From contig MHZX01000119.1 in assembly GCA_001828935.1 (NCBI GenBank), forward strand, positions 1 through 64,000: a stretch of DNA of 64,000 bases. Direction: 5' to 3'. This document shows, one piece after another, positions 21,300 through 34,033 of the stretch (the first letter of the stretch is position 1; each line of letters begins with the position of its first letter). Both the position numbers and the translations under genes were made by a program. The notes under the pieces were generated by a model. That model saw only the letters and a list, made by a program, of their open reading frames with translations, was not told the origin of the DNA and made no database searches. The DNA comes from Rhodocyclales bacterium RIFCSPLOWO2_02_FULL_63_24 (GTDB lineage: Bacteria > Pseudomonadota > Gammaproteobacteria > Burkholderiales > Rhodocyclaceae).

Positions 21300-22160
21300 T
21301 CAGGTTTCATCCGCCTCGTCATCCTCTTCCCGCGACCAGAACAAGCGGTCGGGAATGAATTGTCCCATGCCGGGCCGAAAGCCGGCGGCCAGCGTGCGCC
21401 AGGTGTATTCCTGGGCACCCATCACTGCTTCGGCGACGTTGACTCCGCTGGCAAAGTGGGCCGCAATGGCCGAGGCCAGCGTGCAGCCCGAGCCATGATA
21501 GCTGCCCGGCAGGCGGTCCCAGCGATCGGTGCGCACAGTGCCGTGGCTGCCGTAGAGCGTATTGATGACCTGCGGCGTGCCTTCGTGGGTCCCTGTCACC
21601 AACACGTACTCACATCCGGCATCGATCAGGCGGTGGGCACAGTCGGCGAGATCCGGCCCGAGGCGGCTATCTTCGCCGGCCTCCCCGATCTCCTGCGCCA
21701 GGCGCCGCGCCTCCAGGCTGTTGGGCGTCAGCAGCGTGGTCTGGGGCAGCAGCAGGCCGATCATGGCCTCGATCATCTCCTCGTCGGCAAACTGGTCGCC
21801 GCGCCCCGAGGCCAGCACCGGATCGAGCACCACGGGAATATCGGGGTAGTCCGAAATGATTTCGGCGATTGCGGCGATGACCTCGACGCTGCCCAGCATG
21901 CCCAGCTTGAACGCCGCCACCGGCATGTCTTCGAGCAGGGCGCGGGCCTGATCGGCCACCCACTCGGCATCGATCGGCAACACGCCCTCGACGCCCGCCG
22001 TGTCCTGTACGGTAATCGCCGTGACGACAGACAGCGGGTGGCAGCCGAGGCTGGCCAGCGTCAGGATATCGGCCTGCAGCCCGGCGCCGCCGGTGGGATC
22101 GGAGGCAGCGAAGGTCAGCACGATGGGCGGCGACAGGCTGGCGGGAACGGCAACGGTCAT
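21300..22160 (-). CDS. thiD: Hydroxymethylpyrimidine/phosphomethylpyrimidine kinase
   Basis: DPTGGAGLQADILTLASLGCHPLSVVTAITVQDT; KLGMLGS; GSGCTLASAIAAHFA. Confidence 0.93.
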   Translation of the reverse strand: MTVAVPASLSPPIVLTFAASDPTGGAGLQADILTLASLGCHPLSVVTAITVQDTAGVEGVLPIDAEWVADQARALLEDMPVAAFKLGMLGSVEVIAAIAEIISDYPDIPVVLDPVLASGRGDQFADEEMIEAMIGLLLPQTTLLTPNSLEARRLAQEIGEAGEDSRLGPDLADCAHRLIDAGCEYVLVTGTHEGTPQVINTLYGSHGTVRTDRWDRLPGSYHGSGCTLASAIAAHFASGVNVAEAVMGAQEYTWRTLAAGFRPGMGQFIPDRLFWSREEDDEADET

Positions 22161-22284
22161 AAATTTCCTGACCCGACCCGGACATATCGGGCGGTGAGCG
22201 GCTTGGGTTAATATTCTGCGATTCTATCCGAACGGATACCGTCCCCGACGCCAGCGCACGGGGAGATAACCCTACAGCCGCGTC

Positions 22285-22467
22285 ATGACCAGCGAACCGA
22301 ATTATTCAAAATGGATGTGTCTGATCTGCGGTTTCATCTACGACGAAGCGGCCGGACTGCCGGACGAAGGCCTGGCGGCCGGCACCCGATGGGGCGACAT
22401 CCCCCCCAACTGGACCTGCCCGGAATGCGGTGCGCGCAAGGATGACTTTGAAATGGTCAGAATCTAA
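22285..22467 (+). CDS. Rubredoxin
   Basis: 60 aa; MCLICGFIYDEAAGLPDEGLAAGTRWGDIPPNWTCPECGARKDDFEMV. Confidence 0.96.
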   Translation: MTSEPNYSKWMCLICGFIYDEAAGLPDEGLAAGTRWGDIPPNWTCPECGARKDDFEMVRI

Positions 22468-22627
22468 GTATGATTAAGGCGGCGAGGCGCTACCTTGATT
22501 CAAACGCAGCAACCTTACGGCGGCGGGAGGACATGGGCAGCGCTCGTGAAGGAAGGGGATTCCATGACGTTTGTGTTGTTGCGCCCCTGCTCGCCACCGT
22601 TGAAGTTTGCATCCGGCATGGAGTGAC

Positions 22628-23020
22628 GTGAGCGAAATACCCCAGCTTTCCGGCATCAAGGTGATGGTGATCGACGATTCGAACACCATCCGCAGGACTG
22701 CGGAAATTTTCCTGCTGCAGGCCGGAGCCCAGGTGGTGCTGGCCGAGGACGGCTTCGATGCGCTGGCGAAGATCAACGATCACCAGCCCGATGTGGTTTT
22801 CTGCGACATCCTGATGCCGCGACTCGATGGCTATCAGACCTGCGCGCTGATCAAGAAGAACCCGAAATTCGCAGCCACCCCGGTGATCATGCTGTCCTCC
22901 AAGGATGGCCTCTTTGACCGTGCGCGCGGACGCATGGTCGGTTCCGACGAATACCTGACCAAGCCCTTCACCAAGGAGAGCCTCCTCAAAACCGTTGCCG
23001 CACACGCTGCGCGCCAATGA
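22628..23020 (+). CDS. pilG: Twitching-motility response regulator PilG
   Basis: Receiver domain (VIDDSNTIRRTAEIFL) first in the pilGHIJ-chpA order; GTG start. Confidence 0.9.
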   Translation: MSEIPQLSGIKVMVIDDSNTIRRTAEIFLLQAGAQVVLAEDGFDALAKINDHQPDVVFCDILMPRLDGYQTCALIKKNPKFAATPVIMLSSKDGLFDRARGRMVGSDEYLTKPFTKESLLKTVAAHAARQ

Positions 23021-23041
23021 TTTTCTCGCGAGCCAGCCACC

Positions 23042-23407
23042 ATGCCCATCAAGACCGTTCTGATCATTGACGATTCCCCTACCGAACGCCACATCCTGAG
23101 CCAATTGCTGCTGGGCAACGGCTTCCAGGTCAGTACCGCCGAAAACGGCGAAGAGGGCATCGAACGGGCCAGGCAGACCAAGCCCGATCTCATTCTCATG
23201 GATGTGGTGATGCCCGGGGCCAACGGCTTTCAGGCTACCCGCGCCTTGTCCAAGGACGAAGCGACCAAGGACATTCCCGTCATCATCTGCACCACCAAGA
23301 ACCAGGAGACCGACAAGGTCTGGGGCATGCGCCAGGGCGCGCGCGATTACATCACCAAGCCCATCAACGGCCCGACCTTGCTGGCCAAGATCGCCGCTCT
23401 CGGCTAA
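23042..23407 (+). CDS. pilH: Twitching-motility response regulator PilH
   Basis: Receiver domain (LIIDDSPTERHILSQLL, LILMDVVMPGANGFQATR); synteny. Confidence 0.9.
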   Translation: MPIKTVLIIDDSPTERHILSQLLLGNGFQVSTAENGEEGIERARQTKPDLILMDVVMPGANGFQATRALSKDEATKDIPVIICTTKNQETDKVWGMRQGARDYITKPINGPTLLAKIAALG

Positions 23408-23416
23408 GCCCCCGCC

Positions 23417-23965
23417 ATGGCCAATCGCATCAGCCTGCGCGAGTTCCAGCAAAGCCTCTCCGAGCGGCTGCTGTCCGCCAAACGCGGCGAAGGCGGGCAG
23501 GCCTTGCTCGGCATCGAATCCGGCTCCGACGATCTTCCCGGCGGCAGTCGCTGGCTGATCGATCTGGCCGACTCGGGCGAAGTGGCGCCGTTGCCGTTGC
23601 TCACGCCGGCACCCTTGACCAAGCCGTGGTTCGCCGGCATCGCCAACATTCGTGGCGTGCTCTACGCCGTGGTGGATTTTTCTGCTTGGCGCGGCGGCGC
23701 GCCGACGCCTTGCAACGCGCAGTCGCGCCTGCTGCTGGTCGGCGCCCGGCACGGCATCAACAGCGCACTGCTGGTTCGACGCGCGTTGGGACTGCGGCCG
23801 CAATTGCAGATGCATGCGGCAAGCGAAGTCGGCGCCGGCACTACGGCGCACGAAGTCCCGCCCTGGCTGGGCGGCCGCTTCAAGGATACACAGGACGTCA
23901 TCTGGACCCAGTTGCGCATCCCGGCTTTGCTGGCCGACCCCAACTATCTCGACATCGCTCTCTGA
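23417..23965 (+). CDS. pilI: CheW-like protein PilI
   Basis: CheW-like domain; synteny. Confidence 0.85.
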   Translation: MANRISLREFQQSLSERLLSAKRGEGGQALLGIESGSDDLPGGSRWLIDLADSGEVAPLPLLTPAPLTKPWFAGIANIRGVLYAVVDFSAWRGGAPTPCNAQSRLLLVGARHGINSALLVRRALGLRPQLQMHAASEVGAGTTAHEVPPWLGGRFKDTQDVIWTQLRIPALLADPNYLDIAL

Positions 23966-23986
23966 GCGTTCCGGAAAGAACCCGCC

Positions 23987-25987
23987 ATGGCCTTCGATCT
24001 CAAGTCGCTGTTCCGCAAAACCGCCGCGCCTGCTGCTACGGAAGCGCCACGCCGCAAAGTCCTGCCGCTGATCGGGTACCTCAGCGTCGAGCTCCAGTTC
24101 CGCATCCTCGGTACGATATTCCTGCTCAGCCTGCTGATTACGATCGCCGCCATCTTCATGCAAGGCCAGGCCACGGCGCGGGGTACCGGCTACCTGTCGG
24201 TAGCGCGCCACATAGCGCCGTTGACCCAGCAAATTCCCAAAGCCGCGCTCGGCGCAATGCAAGGACATCCGGAGGGCTTCGCCGAACTGCGCGATGTCCG
24301 CAACAACTTCGGCAAACTGCTCGAAGGCCTGATCGAAGGCGGCGAAGTCAAGGGCACCAAGGTGTCGGCCACCAGCGTCGATTCGCGGCCGGCGCTTGAC
24401 GAATTACGCGATGTCTGGAGCAAGCGCAGCGCGATCGTCGGCCAGTTGCTGGCGCAGGAAAGCCGCCTGGCGGCGATCGGTCGCCTGGCCAGCGAATCGG
24501 TGCAGCAGGGTCATGCGATGACCGAAGCGGCAGAGGCCGCCGGCGGCAAGCTGCCCTACCTGACCGAGCGCATCCTGCGCGCGTCCACCCAGCTCGCCCT
24601 GGCGCCCGGCTTCGATGAAACCCTGGCCGTGCAGCTGGCGAAGGATATTGCCGGCGCGCTGGAACTGGCGCCCGCCGGCACCCAACTGGCAAAGAGCCTG
24701 AAAGCCATGGAGCCGGCCATTGCCGTCCTGTCCGGCGATCTCAAGCCGCTGGTGCAGGCGCGCAATGCCGGCAATACCCTGGTCACCGGCTGGCGCGGAC
24801 TGACCTCGATTTCCGAGAATCTGGTCAAGACCTATGAAAGCGAGATCGCGGCGCAGGAGGCCACCTCGCTCTCTGCCGCCATCTTCGGCTCGCTGGCCCT
24901 GGTGATGCTGGTGCTGATGGTCAAGGCCTTCAACGACGAAGGTCTGCGCCGCAGCGATGAGGCCAACCACCAGCGGCGCCTCGCAGAAGCCGCCAAGGAT
25001 GCCACGCAAGGCGCCATCCTGCGCCTGATGAACGAAATGGGCGACCTCGCCGACGGCGACCTGACGGTCCGCGCCACCGTTTCGGAGGACATCACCGGCG
25101 CCATTGCCGACTCGGTGAATTACACCGTCGAGGAACTCGCGGTACTGGTCCGTCGCATCAACGATGCCGCCGAACGCGTAACCCGCGCCTCGACCGCCGC
25201 GCAAAGCACCTCCAACGAACTGCTGGCCGCCACCAAGGTGCAGTCGGCCGAAATCCAGAACGCCAACGCAGTGGTTCTCGAAATGGCCGACTCGATGAAG
25301 ACGGTATCTTCCTCGGCCCTGGAATCGGCCCGCGTCGCACGCGCCTCGCTCGACGCCGCGCAGAAAGGCGCCGCCGCCGTAGCGAACTCGATTTCGGGCA
25401 TGAACGAAATTCGCAGCCAGATCCAGGAGACTTCCAAGCGCATCAAGCGGCTTGGCGAATCCTCGCAGGAGATCGGCGAGATCGTCGAACTGATTTCCGA
25501 CATTACCGAACAAACCAACGTGCTGGCCCTCAACGCCGCCATCCAGGCCGCCTCGGCCGGCGAGGCGGGGCGCGGCTTCTCGGTGGTGGCCGAAGAAGTG
25601 CAGCGCCTGGCCGAACGCTCCGGCGAGGCGACCAAGCAGATCGCCGCCATCGTCAAGACCATCCAGACCGACACCCACGACGCCGTGGCGGCCATGGAAC
25701 ATTCGACGCAAGGCGTGGTGGAAGGCGCCAAGCTGTCGGATGCCGCCGGCCAGGCGCTCAACGAAATCTCCAGCGTGTCGCAGGATCTGGCCCGCCTGAT
25801 CGAAGCGATTTCGAGCGACACCCAGGCGCAGGCCGACATCGCCACGAAGGTGGCGGACTCGATGCAGGGGATTCTTCACATCACGGGCCAGACCACCACC
25901 AACACCCAGGAAACCGCGGTATCGATCGGCGAACTGACCGAGCTCGCGGTCGAACTCAAGGGCTCGGTTTCCGGCTTCAAGGTGTGA
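23987..25987 (+). CDS. pilJ: Methyl-accepting chemotaxis protein PilJ
   Basis: [58 protein letters not shown] hairpin; synteny. Confidence 0.93.
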   Translation: MAFDLKSLFRKTAAPAATEAPRRKVLPLIGYLSVELQFRILGTIFLLSLLITIAAIFMQGQATARGTGYLSVARHIAPLTQQIPKAALGAMQGHPEGFAELRDVRNNFGKLLEGLIEGGEVKGTKVSATSVDSRPALDELRDVWSKRSAIVGQLLAQESRLAAIGRLASESVQQGHAMTEAAEAAGGKLPYLTERILRASTQLALAPGFDETLAVQLAKDIAGALELAPAGTQLAKSLKAMEPAIAVLSGDLKPLVQARNAGNTLVTGWRGLTSISENLVKTYESEIAAQEATSLSAAIFGSLALVMLVLMVKAFNDEGLRRSDEANHQRRLAEAAKDATQGAILRLMNEMGDLADGDLTVRATVSEDITGAIADSVNYTVEELAVLVRRINDAAERVTRASTAAQSTSNELLAATKVQSAEIQNANAVVLEMADSMKTVSSSALESARVARASLDAAQKGAAAVANSISGMNEIRSQIQETSKRIKRLGESSQEIGEIVELISDITEQTNVLALNAAIQAASAGEAGRGFSVVAEEVQRLAERSGEATKQIAAIVKTIQTDTHDAVAAMEHSTQGVVEGAKLSDAAGQALNEISSVSQDLARLIEAISSDTQAQADIATKVADSMQGILHITGQTTTNTQETAVSIGELTELAVELKGSVSGFKV

Positions 25988-26027
25988 ACGACAACGTCAT
26001 GGACCCCGTCGCAGTGTATAGCCTGTC

Positions 26028-29000
26028 ATGAGCATGGATCTCGACATCGGTCCGCTGTCCTGGGTCAAGGGTGAAATCGACCTTGCGCTGGAGCGCGCCG
26101 GACACGATCTCGCCGCGTACGCAGCCGACCCTGCCGGCGGCGGGTTACAGAAGGCGCGTGCCGGCATGCACCAGGCCCACGGCGCGCTGGCCATCGTCGG
26201 CCTTGACGGCATCACGGAATTCGCCAATGCGATCGAACAACTGCTGGCGGCGCTGGCCGATGGCGCAGCGCCGGACGTGGCCGCCGCGATAGCCGCGGCG
26301 CAGGATGGGTTTGCCGCGCTGCGTGGTTATCTCGACGACCTGATGGTGGGCCACCCCGACCAGCCGCTGAAGCTTTTTATTCCCTATAGCGCGATGGCCG
26401 TGGCGCGCGGGCGGCCCGCGCCCGTACCCGCCGACCTGTTTTTCCCCGACCTCACCCAGCGCCCGCCGAAGCGCGACAAGGAATCTCCGCCCCTGAGCCC
26501 CGAGTCTCTCGCGGCACGCCTCAAGGCGGCGCGCCTGGGTTTCGAGCGCGGCCTCCTGAAGTGGCTCAAGAGCGATCCCAAAGGCATCGCCGAGATGAAG
26601 GTCGCGGTCGCCATGATCGAAATGACCCGCGGCACGCCCGCCGCGCGCGCCTACTGGTGGATTGCGCTGGGCGTGCTCGAGGCGCTTGCCGCCGACGGCC
26701 TGCCCGACGCGACCGAGGCCAAGCGGTTTGCCATGCGCCTGGGCGCGCAGGCCAAGAAGCTGATCGAAACCCAGGCCGAGCCGGACGAAAAGATCTTGCG
26801 CGAGGCGCTCTATCTGGCCGCCTGCGCGACCAAGGGCGGCGAGGCGCTGGCCATCGTGCGCGCCGCCTACCGTCTGGACGGCATGGTGCCGGCGGCAACG
26901 CCCTCGGAAACCGAACGCCTGCTGCCCCATATCCGGCGCTTGCGCGACTTCCTGGCGGCCGCCAAGGAAGACTGGAACCGCCTGTGCGCCGGCAGCGCAG
27001 CGGCGCTGCCGCCATTCCACGAACGCACGGCGAAAATCGCCGAAGAAGGCGCGGCGACCGGGCAAGCCGACTACGCGCGGCTGACCGCGGCCATTCTCGA
27101 ACTGACCGACCAGTTGCGCCGCGATCCTACCCGCCACAACGAGATCATGGCACTGGAGATCGCCACGGCGCTGCTGCTCGCCGAATCGGCGCTGGAGAAT
27201 TTCCAGTCGCTGGATGCCGACTTTGCGCATTCGGCAAATACCGTTGTCGACCGTCTCGCCGCACTCGGGCGTGGCGAGGAACTCGGCATGCTGGCATTGC
27301 CGCATCTCGACGCCATGTCGCGTCGCGCCCAGGAGCGCCTGCTGCTCGAATCGGTAGCGCGCGAAATCCGTTCCAATCTTGGCGCCATCGAACAGACGCT
27401 GGATGCGTTCTTCCGCGACACTTCGCGCCAGGCCACGCTGGCCGCGCTGCAGCATCCGATCGGCCAGATCCGGGGCGCGCTCATGGTGCTGGGCCAGGAT
27501 CGCGCCAATGCCATACTTGATGAATGCGCGCAGGCAGTCGAGCGCTTCGCCGCAGCAGGCTTCACGCCGCAGCCCGGCGACTTCGAGGACGTGGCGAAAA
27601 AGCTTTCTGCACTGGGTTTCTTCGTCGCCCAACTGCAAAGCGGCGCGGCCGATATCGATGCCCTGCTCGAACCGCAGAAATCCGCCGCCACTCCCGGCAG
27701 CGGGGAAGCCGAGCCGGTTGCGGTGGAAGCCGCTATGCCGCCAGCAACGGATCGGGGCGAGGAGCCCCCTGTCGCGGCCCCGCCGATACCGGAACCCCTA
27801 CCGAGTGCCGAGCAGACCGCTGCCGAAGCGCTGCCCGACTTCGAAGTCGAGGTGCCGGCAGCCCCGCCCGAACTTCCGCCAACGCCCCTCGCCGCGCCTG
27901 TCGAAACCCCGGCCCCGTCGGCCGAAGCCTCGCGACTGGTGGATGCCAGCGCGGAAGAAGTGGACGCGGAGCTGCTCTCGATTTTCCTTGAGGAAGCCCG
28001 CGAAGTACTGGCAACCATCGGCGAACATCTGCCGCTGGTGCATGCCGCGCCAAGCGACCAGGGCCCGTTGCTAACGCTGCGCCGCAGCTTCCACACCCTC
28101 AAGGGCAGCGGCCGCATGGTCGGCCTGACGGAACTGGGCGAAGCGGCCTGGGCCGTGGAGCAGGTACTCAACGGCTGGCTGCATGAGGCGCGCACCGCCT
28201 CTCCCGCCCTGCTCGACATGCTCGATCTGGCGGCGGAGATTTTCAAGGCCTGGGTCACGCAACTCGAATCCGGCGGCGGCAGCCATTTCGACGATGTCGA
28301 ATTGGTCCGGCGCTGCCGGGTTCTGGGCGGAGCGGAAGATGCGGAGGCCGAGATCGCCGCAGCGCCAGCGCCGACTGTTGAAGCAGTCCCGCCAGAGGAG
28401 ACTCGACCCGAAGAAAGACCGTCAGAGGAAACGACAGCCGAGGAAGCCGCGTTTGAACCCGCGCCTGCCGCAGAAAACTTGCCGGCAGAAGCCGCGAAGG
28501 AAATCCAGCCTTCCGCCGAGGTTGTCTCCTTCCCGGCCCCGCCGCCGGTCCGCGTCGGCGATCTGGAAGTCGCGTCCACGCTCTACAACCTGTATCTCGG
28601 CGAAACCCGCGAACACGTTGCCACGCTGCAGGCCCGCCTTGGCCTCGAAGAGGTCCCCGGCAACGAGGCGATCCGCGCCGCGCACACCACAGCCAGCATT
28701 TCCGCGGCCACCGGCTTCATGTCGATTTCCAGCCTCTCCCGCGCCCTGGAGGATGCCTTGGTGCGCCTGTCGCTGATGGAGGCAATCCCCACCGAGGCGC
28801 AGCGTTTTGTTTTCGCGCGCTGCGCCGGTGCCCTCGAAGGCATGCTCGGCGCCGTCGCCGAGCGGCGCATGCCGGGCAAAGAGGCTGATCTCACCGCCGA
28901 GCTGAACGCGATGTTGCCGGTGGCCATTGCGGCAGCCGAACTTCCCGCGGCAATACCGGCTGTCGAGACGCCCGGACAGGCCGCGCCGCATGAACCCGGC

Positions 29001-31379
29001 GAACCGCCGGCGGGACCGGCCGTGCCGGAAATCAGCCTGACCGCGGCGGAGCGCCGCGCAACGCGGCTTGAAGACGAAGTCGATCCGCAGGTACTGCCAC
29101 TCTTTCTTGAGGAAAGCGTCGACCTCATGCGCGAGATCGGCGAAGGGCTGCGCGAATGGCGTGCCGCGCCGACCGACGGCGAAATTGCCCGCGCCCTGCA
29201 GCGTGCCCTGCACACGCTCAAAGGCAGTGCGCGCATGGCCGGTGCCATGGGCTGCGGCGAATTGTTGCATTCGATGGAAGACCGCATCGACCAGGCGACC
29301 GCCATGCAATCGGTGCAACCGACGGTCATCGACGGACTGGAAACCTCTTACGACCGTGCAGCGATGCTGATCGAGCACCTGCGCAATCCCCGGGCAGCCG
29401 CAGCCGGGCCGCAGGCAGCGCAGCGTCCTGCGACCGGCGCCGATGTCTCCGTCGAAGCGCAGGCAACCGAGCCGCCGCCGCTTGCGCATGAGGAGGCGGC
29501 ACCGACCCATGCCGTAACGGCAACCGCGCCCACCGCCTTCGTGCCCGCGCCGCAGGTATACCTGCGGGTGCGCGCGAGCCTGGTGGACCAACTGGTCAAT
29601 GAAGCCGGCGAGGTCGCCATCGCCCGCGGCCGGATCGAGGGCGACCTTCTGGCATTGAAGGCATCGTTGTTCGATTTGACGGAAAACGTGATTCGCCTGC
29701 GCAAGCAACTGCGCGAGGTGGAAATCCAGGCCGAATCGCAGATGCAGTCGCAGCAAGCGCTGGCGAACGAGCGCGGACAGCAGTTCGATCCGCTCGAATT
29801 CGACCGCTTCACCCGCTTCCAGGAGGTGACGCGGATGATGGCGGAAAGCGTGAACGACGTGGCCACGGTGCAGCAGAACCTGATGCGCAACCTCGACCAT
29901 GCCAATGCCGCCGTGGTGGCACAGGCGCGCCTCTCCCGCGAACTCTCGCAGCGCATGATGGGCGTGCGCATGGTGCCCTTCGAAAGCCTGGCCGAGCGCC
30001 TGCATCGCGTGGTGCGGCAGGCTGCCAAGGATTCTGGAAAACGCGCCAACCTGGATATCCGTCACGGCCAGACCGAACTCGACCGTTCCGTGCTGGACAA
30101 GATGGCCGGCCCGCTTGAGCATCTGCTGCGCAACAGCGTCGCCCACGGCCTCGAAGACCGCGACGCGCGTGCGGCGGCGGGCAAGGAAGCGATTGGCCAG
30201 ATCACCGTGTCGCTGGCGCAGGAAGGCAATGAAATCGTGATTGCCATCGCCGACGACGGCGCCGGCCTCGACTTCGAGCGCATTCGCCGGCGCGCCGTCG
30301 AACGCGGCTTGATTGCAGCGGACGCGACGATCGACGAAGCAAGCCTGATCCAGCTCATCTTTCAACCCGGATTTTCCACCGCCGACGAACTGACGGCGCT
30401 CGCCGGCCGCGGTGTCGGCATGGACGTGGTGAAGAGCGAGACGACCAGCCTCGGCGGCCGCATCGAAGTCACCACGACCACCGGCCAGGGCGCCACCTTC
30501 CGCATCTACCTGCCGCTTACACTGGCGGTCACCAAAGTGGTGCTGGTTGGCGCCGGAAATCGCCGCTACGCCATTCCGTCATCGATGATCGAGCAGGCCA
30601 ACGAACACAAGCCCGATGCCGCGGCAGAAATCCGTGACGCCGGCGTCGCCGAGTGGCTGGGCAAGCGCTACCCCTACCATTATCTCGCCGGGCTGCTCGG
30701 CGACACCGGCGCCATACCGCCACCGGCGCGGCGGCACTGGATACTGCTGATCAAGGGCGGCACCGAACGCGTCGCGCTGGAAGTCGACAACCTCAGCGGC
30801 AACCAGGAAGTCGTGGTCAAGGCCCTGGGGCCGCAACTGGCCCGCGTCCCGGGCCTGGCCGGGGCGACGGTGCTGGGCAACGGCGAAGTCGCGCTGATCA
30901 TCAACCCGATCGCGCTCGCGGCGCGCGCCGTCGCGCGCAGCATCGCCCCGCCGTCGGCAACTGCCGTCGCCGCGGCGACGCTGCAGCCCGCTGCCGCGGC
31001 GGCAGCCGTGATGGTGGTCGACGATTCGCTGACCGTACGCAAGATCAGCGGCCGCCTGCTGGCGCGTCATGGCTATCACGTGCTGACGGCCAAGGACGGC
31101 GTCGATGCGCTGGAGCAGTTGCGCGAGGTGGTCCCCGATGTCATGCTGCTGGACATCGAGATGCCGCGCATGGATGGCTTCGACCTGGCGCGCAACATTC
31201 GCGCCGACCAACGCCTCAAACATATCCCGATCATCATGATCACCTCGCGCACGGCCGACAAGCACCGTCAACATGCGGAAGAGATCGGCGTCGATCACTA
31301 CCTCGGCAAGCCCTACGACGAAGAGGACCTGCTGACCCGCATCCGCGACTGCATCGCAAAACCGCGCAAGGCCAGGTAA
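26028..31379 (+). CDS. chpA: Multi-Hpt CheA-type hybrid kinase ChpA/PilL
   Basis: 1783 aa; Hpt motifs ([26 protein letters not shown]), CheA kinase ([16 protein letters not shown]), CheW-like region, C-terminal receiver ([18 protein letters not shown]). Confidence 0.93.
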   Translation: MSMDLDIGPLSWVKGEIDLALERAGHDLAAYAADPAGGGLQKARAGMHQAHGALAIVGLDGITEFANAIEQLLAALADGAAPDVAAAIAAAQDGFAALRGYLDDLMVGHPDQPLKLFIPYSAMAVARGRPAPVPADLFFPDLTQRPPKRDKESPPLSPESLAARLKAARLGFERGLLKWLKSDPKGIAEMKVAVAMIEMTRGTPAARAYWWIALGVLEALAADGLPDATEAKRFAMRLGAQAKKLIETQAEPDEKILREALYLAACATKGGEALAIVRAAYRLDGMVPAATPSETERLLPHIRRLRDFLAAAKEDWNRLCAGSAAALPPFHERTAKIAEEGAATGQADYARLTAAILELTDQLRRDPTRHNEIMALEIATALLLAESALENFQSLDADFAHSANTVVDRLAALGRGEELGMLALPHLDAMSRRAQERLLLESVAREIRSNLGAIEQTLDAFFRDTSRQATLAALQHPIGQIRGALMVLGQDRANAILDECAQAVERFAAAGFTPQPGDFEDVAKKLSALGFFVAQLQSGAADIDALLEPQKSAATPGSGEAEPVAVEAAMPPATDRGEEPPVAAPPIPEPLPSAEQTAAEALPDFEVEVPAAPPELPPTPLAAPVETPAPSAEASRLVDASAEEVDAELLSIFLEEAREVLATIGEHLPLVHAAPSDQGPLLTLRRSFHTLKGSGRMVGLTELGEAAWAVEQVLNGWLHEARTASPALLDMLDLAAEIFKAWVTQLESGGGSHFDDVELVRRCRVLGGAEDAEAEIAAAPAPTVEAVPPEETRPEERPSEETTAEEAAFEPAPAAENLPAEAAKEIQPSAEVVSFPAPPPVRVGDLEVASTLYNLYLGETREHVATLQARLGLEEVPGNEAIRAAHTTASISAATGFMSISSLSRALEDALVRLSLMEAIPTEAQRFVFARCAGALEGMLGAVAERRMPGKEADLTAELNAMLPVAIAAAELPAAIPAVETPGQAAPHEPGEPPAGPAVPEISLTAAERRATRLEDEVDPQVLPLFLEESVDLMREIGEGLREWRAAPTDGEIARALQRALHTLKGSARMAGAMGCGELLHSMEDRIDQATAMQSVQPTVIDGLETSYDRAAMLIEHLRNPRAAAAGPQAAQRPATGADVSVEAQATEPPPLAHEEAAPTHAVTATAPTAFVPAPQVYLRVRASLVDQLVNEAGEVAIARGRIEGDLLALKASLFDLTENVIRLRKQLREVEIQAESQMQSQQALANERGQQFDPLEFDRFTRFQEVTRMMAESVNDVATVQQNLMRNLDHANAAVVAQARLSRELSQRMMGVRMVPFESLAERLHRVVRQAAKDSGKRANLDIRHGQTELDRSVLDKMAGPLEHLLRNSVAHGLEDRDARAAAGKEAIGQITVSLAQEGNEIVIAIADDGAGLDFERIRRRAVERGLIAADATIDEASLIQLIFQPGFSTADELTALAGRGVGMDVVKSETTSLGGRIEVTTTTGQGATFRIYLPLTLAVTKVVLVGAGNRRYAIPSSMIEQANEHKPDAAAEIRDAGVAEWLGKRYPYHYLAGLLGDTGAIPPPARRHWILLIKGGTERVALEVDNLSGNQEVVVKALGPQLARVPGLAGATVLGNGEVALIINPIALAARAVARSIAPPSATAVAAATLQPAAAAAAVMVVDDSLTVRKISGRLLARHGYHVLTAKDGVDALEQLREVVPDVMLLDIEMPRMDGFDLARNIRADQRLKHIPIIMITSRTADKHRQHAEEIGVDHYLGKPYDEEDLLTRIRDCIAKPRKAR

Positions 31380-31414
31380 GCCGGACGGCACACCCCGGAA
31401 CAAAGGATATCCCG

Positions 31415-31900
31415 ATGACCCAGCAAGCAAATCCGCGCCCCTTCAAGGTGCTCGGCATCCAGCAAATCGCCATCGGCGGTCCCTCCAAGGATCGCCTGAG
31501 GAAACTCTGGGTCGATATGTTCGGCCTGACCGTAACCGGCAATTTCGTCAGCGAACGGGAGAACGTGGACGAGGACATCACGGCCATGGGCAGCGGCCCC
31601 TTCAAGGTGGAAGTCGACCTGATGCAGCCGCTCGATGCGGCGAAAAAGCCCGCCGTCCATGAGCCGCCGCTCAACCATGTCGGACTCTGGATCGACGACC
31701 TGCCGGCCGCCGTCGAATGGCTCGCGGCGCAGGGCGTGCGCTTCGCTCCAGGAGGCATTCGCAAGGGCGCGGCCGGCTATGACATCACCTTCCTCCATCC
31801 CAAGGCCAACGAGCAGTTCCCGATCGCCGGCGAAGGCGTACTGATCGAACTGGTCCAGGCTCCGGCGGACGTCATCGCAGCCTTCGCGCGGCTGGCTTAA
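31415..31900 (+). CDS. VOC-family protein, possibly methylmalonyl-CoA epimerase-like
   Basis: 162 aa; [25 protein letters not shown]...[31 protein letters not shown]-terminus resembles epimerases (..FxHPKS..GVLIELxQ). Confidence 0.75.
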   Translation: MTQQANPRPFKVLGIQQIAIGGPSKDRLRKLWVDMFGLTVTGNFVSERENVDEDITAMGSGPFKVEVDLMQPLDAAKKPAVHEPPLNHVGLWIDDLPAAVEWLAAQGVRFAPGGIRKGAAGYDITFLHPKANEQFPIAGEGVLIELVQAPADVIAAFARLA

Positions 31901-33717
31901 GCCGCGAATACCCGGTAGCCGCCGCCGGCATTCTTCGCCGCATACATGGCCTGATCCGCGCGGCGCAGCAGTTCCGCCGTGGTCAGCTCGCCCGAGGAAA
32001 ACAGGGCGATGCCGATGCAGGCGCCGGATTCCAGCGGCAGGCCGAGCACGCGCATCGGCTGGCTGAGGTCGGCGACGATCTTGGCCGCCACCCGCTCCGC
32101 ATCGGCGACATCGCCGATACCATGCAGCACGACGACAAACTCGTCGCCGCCGAGACGCGCCACCGTATCCACCTCGCGCACCGCGACGCGCAGCTTTTCC
32201 GCCACCAGGCGCAGTACCTCGTCGCCGATGGCGTGGCCGTAACCGTCGTTGATCTTCTTGAAGCGGTCGAGATCGATCAGCAGCACCGCTATCAGTCCAT
32301 GGCTGCGCCGCGCATGCTGCATCGACTGCAACAGCCGGGCATCGAGCAGCAGACGGTTGGCGAGGCCGGTCAAGGCGTCGGTGTGGGCCAGCGCCTGCAA
32401 TTGGCGTTCGCTCTCGCGCAGGCGGGCATTGGCCGCTTCCAGCTCCTCGGTGCGCTCCGCGACGCGCCGTTCCAGGTTGGCCTCCGAGCGTTGCAGGGCG
32501 CCCACCAGTTGCTGCTTGGCGGCGAGCGCCTCGCCCTGGGCCGCATCCTTCTCGTGGCGCAGGCCGTTGATGCGATCGGCCAGTGCAAAGGACAACAGCA
32601 GCATTTCCAGCGCGGAGCCGATCTGCATGGCGTAGAAACTGACGAAGGTGGTGGGCAGCAGGTCCAGGTTGCGCAAACCGACGATGGCGACACCGAACAA
32701 CAGTATGGTCCACGCCAGCAGGAAGGTACGCGCGCCGGGCTGGCCGATGCGCCAGCAGCGCAGACCGGCCACTACCGCGACCAGGGAAAACGTGACGCCG
32801 GTCAGCGAGGTGAGGATCGCTGCCAGGCGGTAGGGCGCAATCAGGGGTGCCACGACGCACAAGGCAAACAGCGCGGCGAGGCCGGTCACAGCGCCGTCGA
32901 GGCGCGGCACGCTGCGCCGCGTGGCGAGGAAGCCGCGCGTAAACAAGGCGCCGAACAGGCCGGTCGCGGCGAAACCGACGGTAAACGCCAGGTTGCCCCA
33001 TTCCGGCCAGTTGGGCCAGAGAAACTCGTTGCCCAAACCGTTGAGGGAAAGCTGTCCGACGGCCATGCTGGCAGCGAACAGGACATAGGTGAGATAGGTG
33101 TGATCGCGCAGCGAAACCCAAAGCAGCAGGTTGTAGAGCGCCAGCGCCAGCAGCATGCCGAAATACACCGAAAGCAAGGCGTAGCCGGCCTGCGAGTCCT
33201 GCCAGAAAGCCTGTACCTGCCACAAGCGCAAGGGAATGGTCAGGGTGCCTTCCGAGACGACGCGCAGCAAGACCGTGCTGGTGCCGGATTCATTCAGATG
33301 GACGGGAAAAACGAAGTTGCGATGGACCAAGGGTCGCGCCGCAAACGGCAGGCGGTCGCCGGTAACCACATGTTCGCCGCCGGGGCCGAAGTATTCGATG
33401 CGGTCCAGCGTAGGAAAGGCGACTTCCAGCAGCCAGTCGCGCGGCGCGCCCGAAGCGGCCTCGATCTCGAAGCGCAGCCACCATGCGGACGACGAGTAGC
33501 CGAAATTTATTGCCGCATCTGGCTGCACCGACGTGGGACGAAAGTCGGCGCCACGGTCCTGCACCTCTGCCAACGACAAGCGGCCGTCCGGATCTTCGAG
33601 CACAGACACCTCGGCCGCCAGGGGATGCGACACAGTGCCCGGCGCCAGCCGCACAGCCGCAGGCGAAGACCCGACATGGCAAGCCCAACAGCACAACAAC
33701 AACAGAAAACGAAACAT
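31897..33717 (-). CDS. Diguanylate cyclase with 7TMR-DISM extracellular and TM modules
   Basis: [18 protein letters not shown] motif, seven hydrophobic segments, N-terminal signal peptide and DISM extracellular region. Confidence 0.9.
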   Translation of the reverse strand: MFRFLLLLCCWACHVGSSPAAVRLAPGTVSHPLAAEVSVLEDPDGRLSLAEVQDRGADFRPTSVQPDAAINFGYSSSAWWLRFEIEAASGAPRDWLLEVAFPTLDRIEYFGPGGEHVVTGDRLPFAARPLVHRNFVFPVHLNESGTSTVLLRVVSEGTLTIPLRLWQVQAFWQDSQAGYALLSVYFGMLLALALYNLLLWVSLRDHTYLTYVLFAASMAVGQLSLNGLGNEFLWPNWPEWGNLAFTVGFAATGLFGALFTRGFLATRRSVPRLDGAVTGLAALFALCVVAPLIAPYRLAAILTSLTGVTFSLVAVVAGLRCWRIGQPGARTFLLAWTILLFGVAIVGLRNLDLLPTTFVSFYAMQIGSALEMLLLSFALADRINGLRHEKDAAQGEALAAKQQLVGALQRSEANLERRVAERTEELEAANARLRESERQLQALAHTDALTGLANRLLLDARLLQSMQHARRSHGLIAVLLIDLDRFKKINDGYGHAIGDEVLRLVAEKLRVAVREVDTVARLGGDEFVVVLHGIGDVADAERVAAKIVADLSQPMRVLGLPLESGACIGIALFSSGELTTAELLRRADQAMYAAKNAGGGYRVFAA

Positions 33718-33937
33718 AGCGAAGTTTCAGTGAGGGCCAATGCTCGCGGAAGCCAGCGTCATGCCGTAAGCAGGGAAATGCGGCGCGGGACGAGCCGGTT
33801 GGAATCGCCGCCAAATTCTATACGATTGAATACCGCAGCCAGCGCAAGCGCTCCGCCTCGTAAGCTATCCCGCAAATGTCGGCTGCGGTTTCATTGTCGT
33901 CCTGCGATTCGTCAATCGGAACACCGCCGCCATGCAA

Positions 33938-33960
33938 AGAGTCGGCGCTGGCGCGACGGT
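33938..33960. repeat. Dispersed repeat copy AGAGTCGGCGCTGGCGCGACGGT
   Basis: Intergenic, upstream of the OprB-like porin. Confidence 0.55.
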
Positions 33961-34033
33961 GAAAGTAGAATCCCTGCGCAAGCCGAGGCCGCGAACAGCG
34001 ACATAACCACGACCAAACACGAAAGCCCTCTTC

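Noticed and set aside
22490-24268. 592-aa minus-strand ORF opposite pilG-pilI
   Set aside because: Crosses several conserved Pil-Chp genes in antisense; no domain signature.
28422-30365. 647-aa minus-strand ORF opposite chpA
   Set aside because: Antisense of the CheA kinase region; typical GC-rich spurious ORF.
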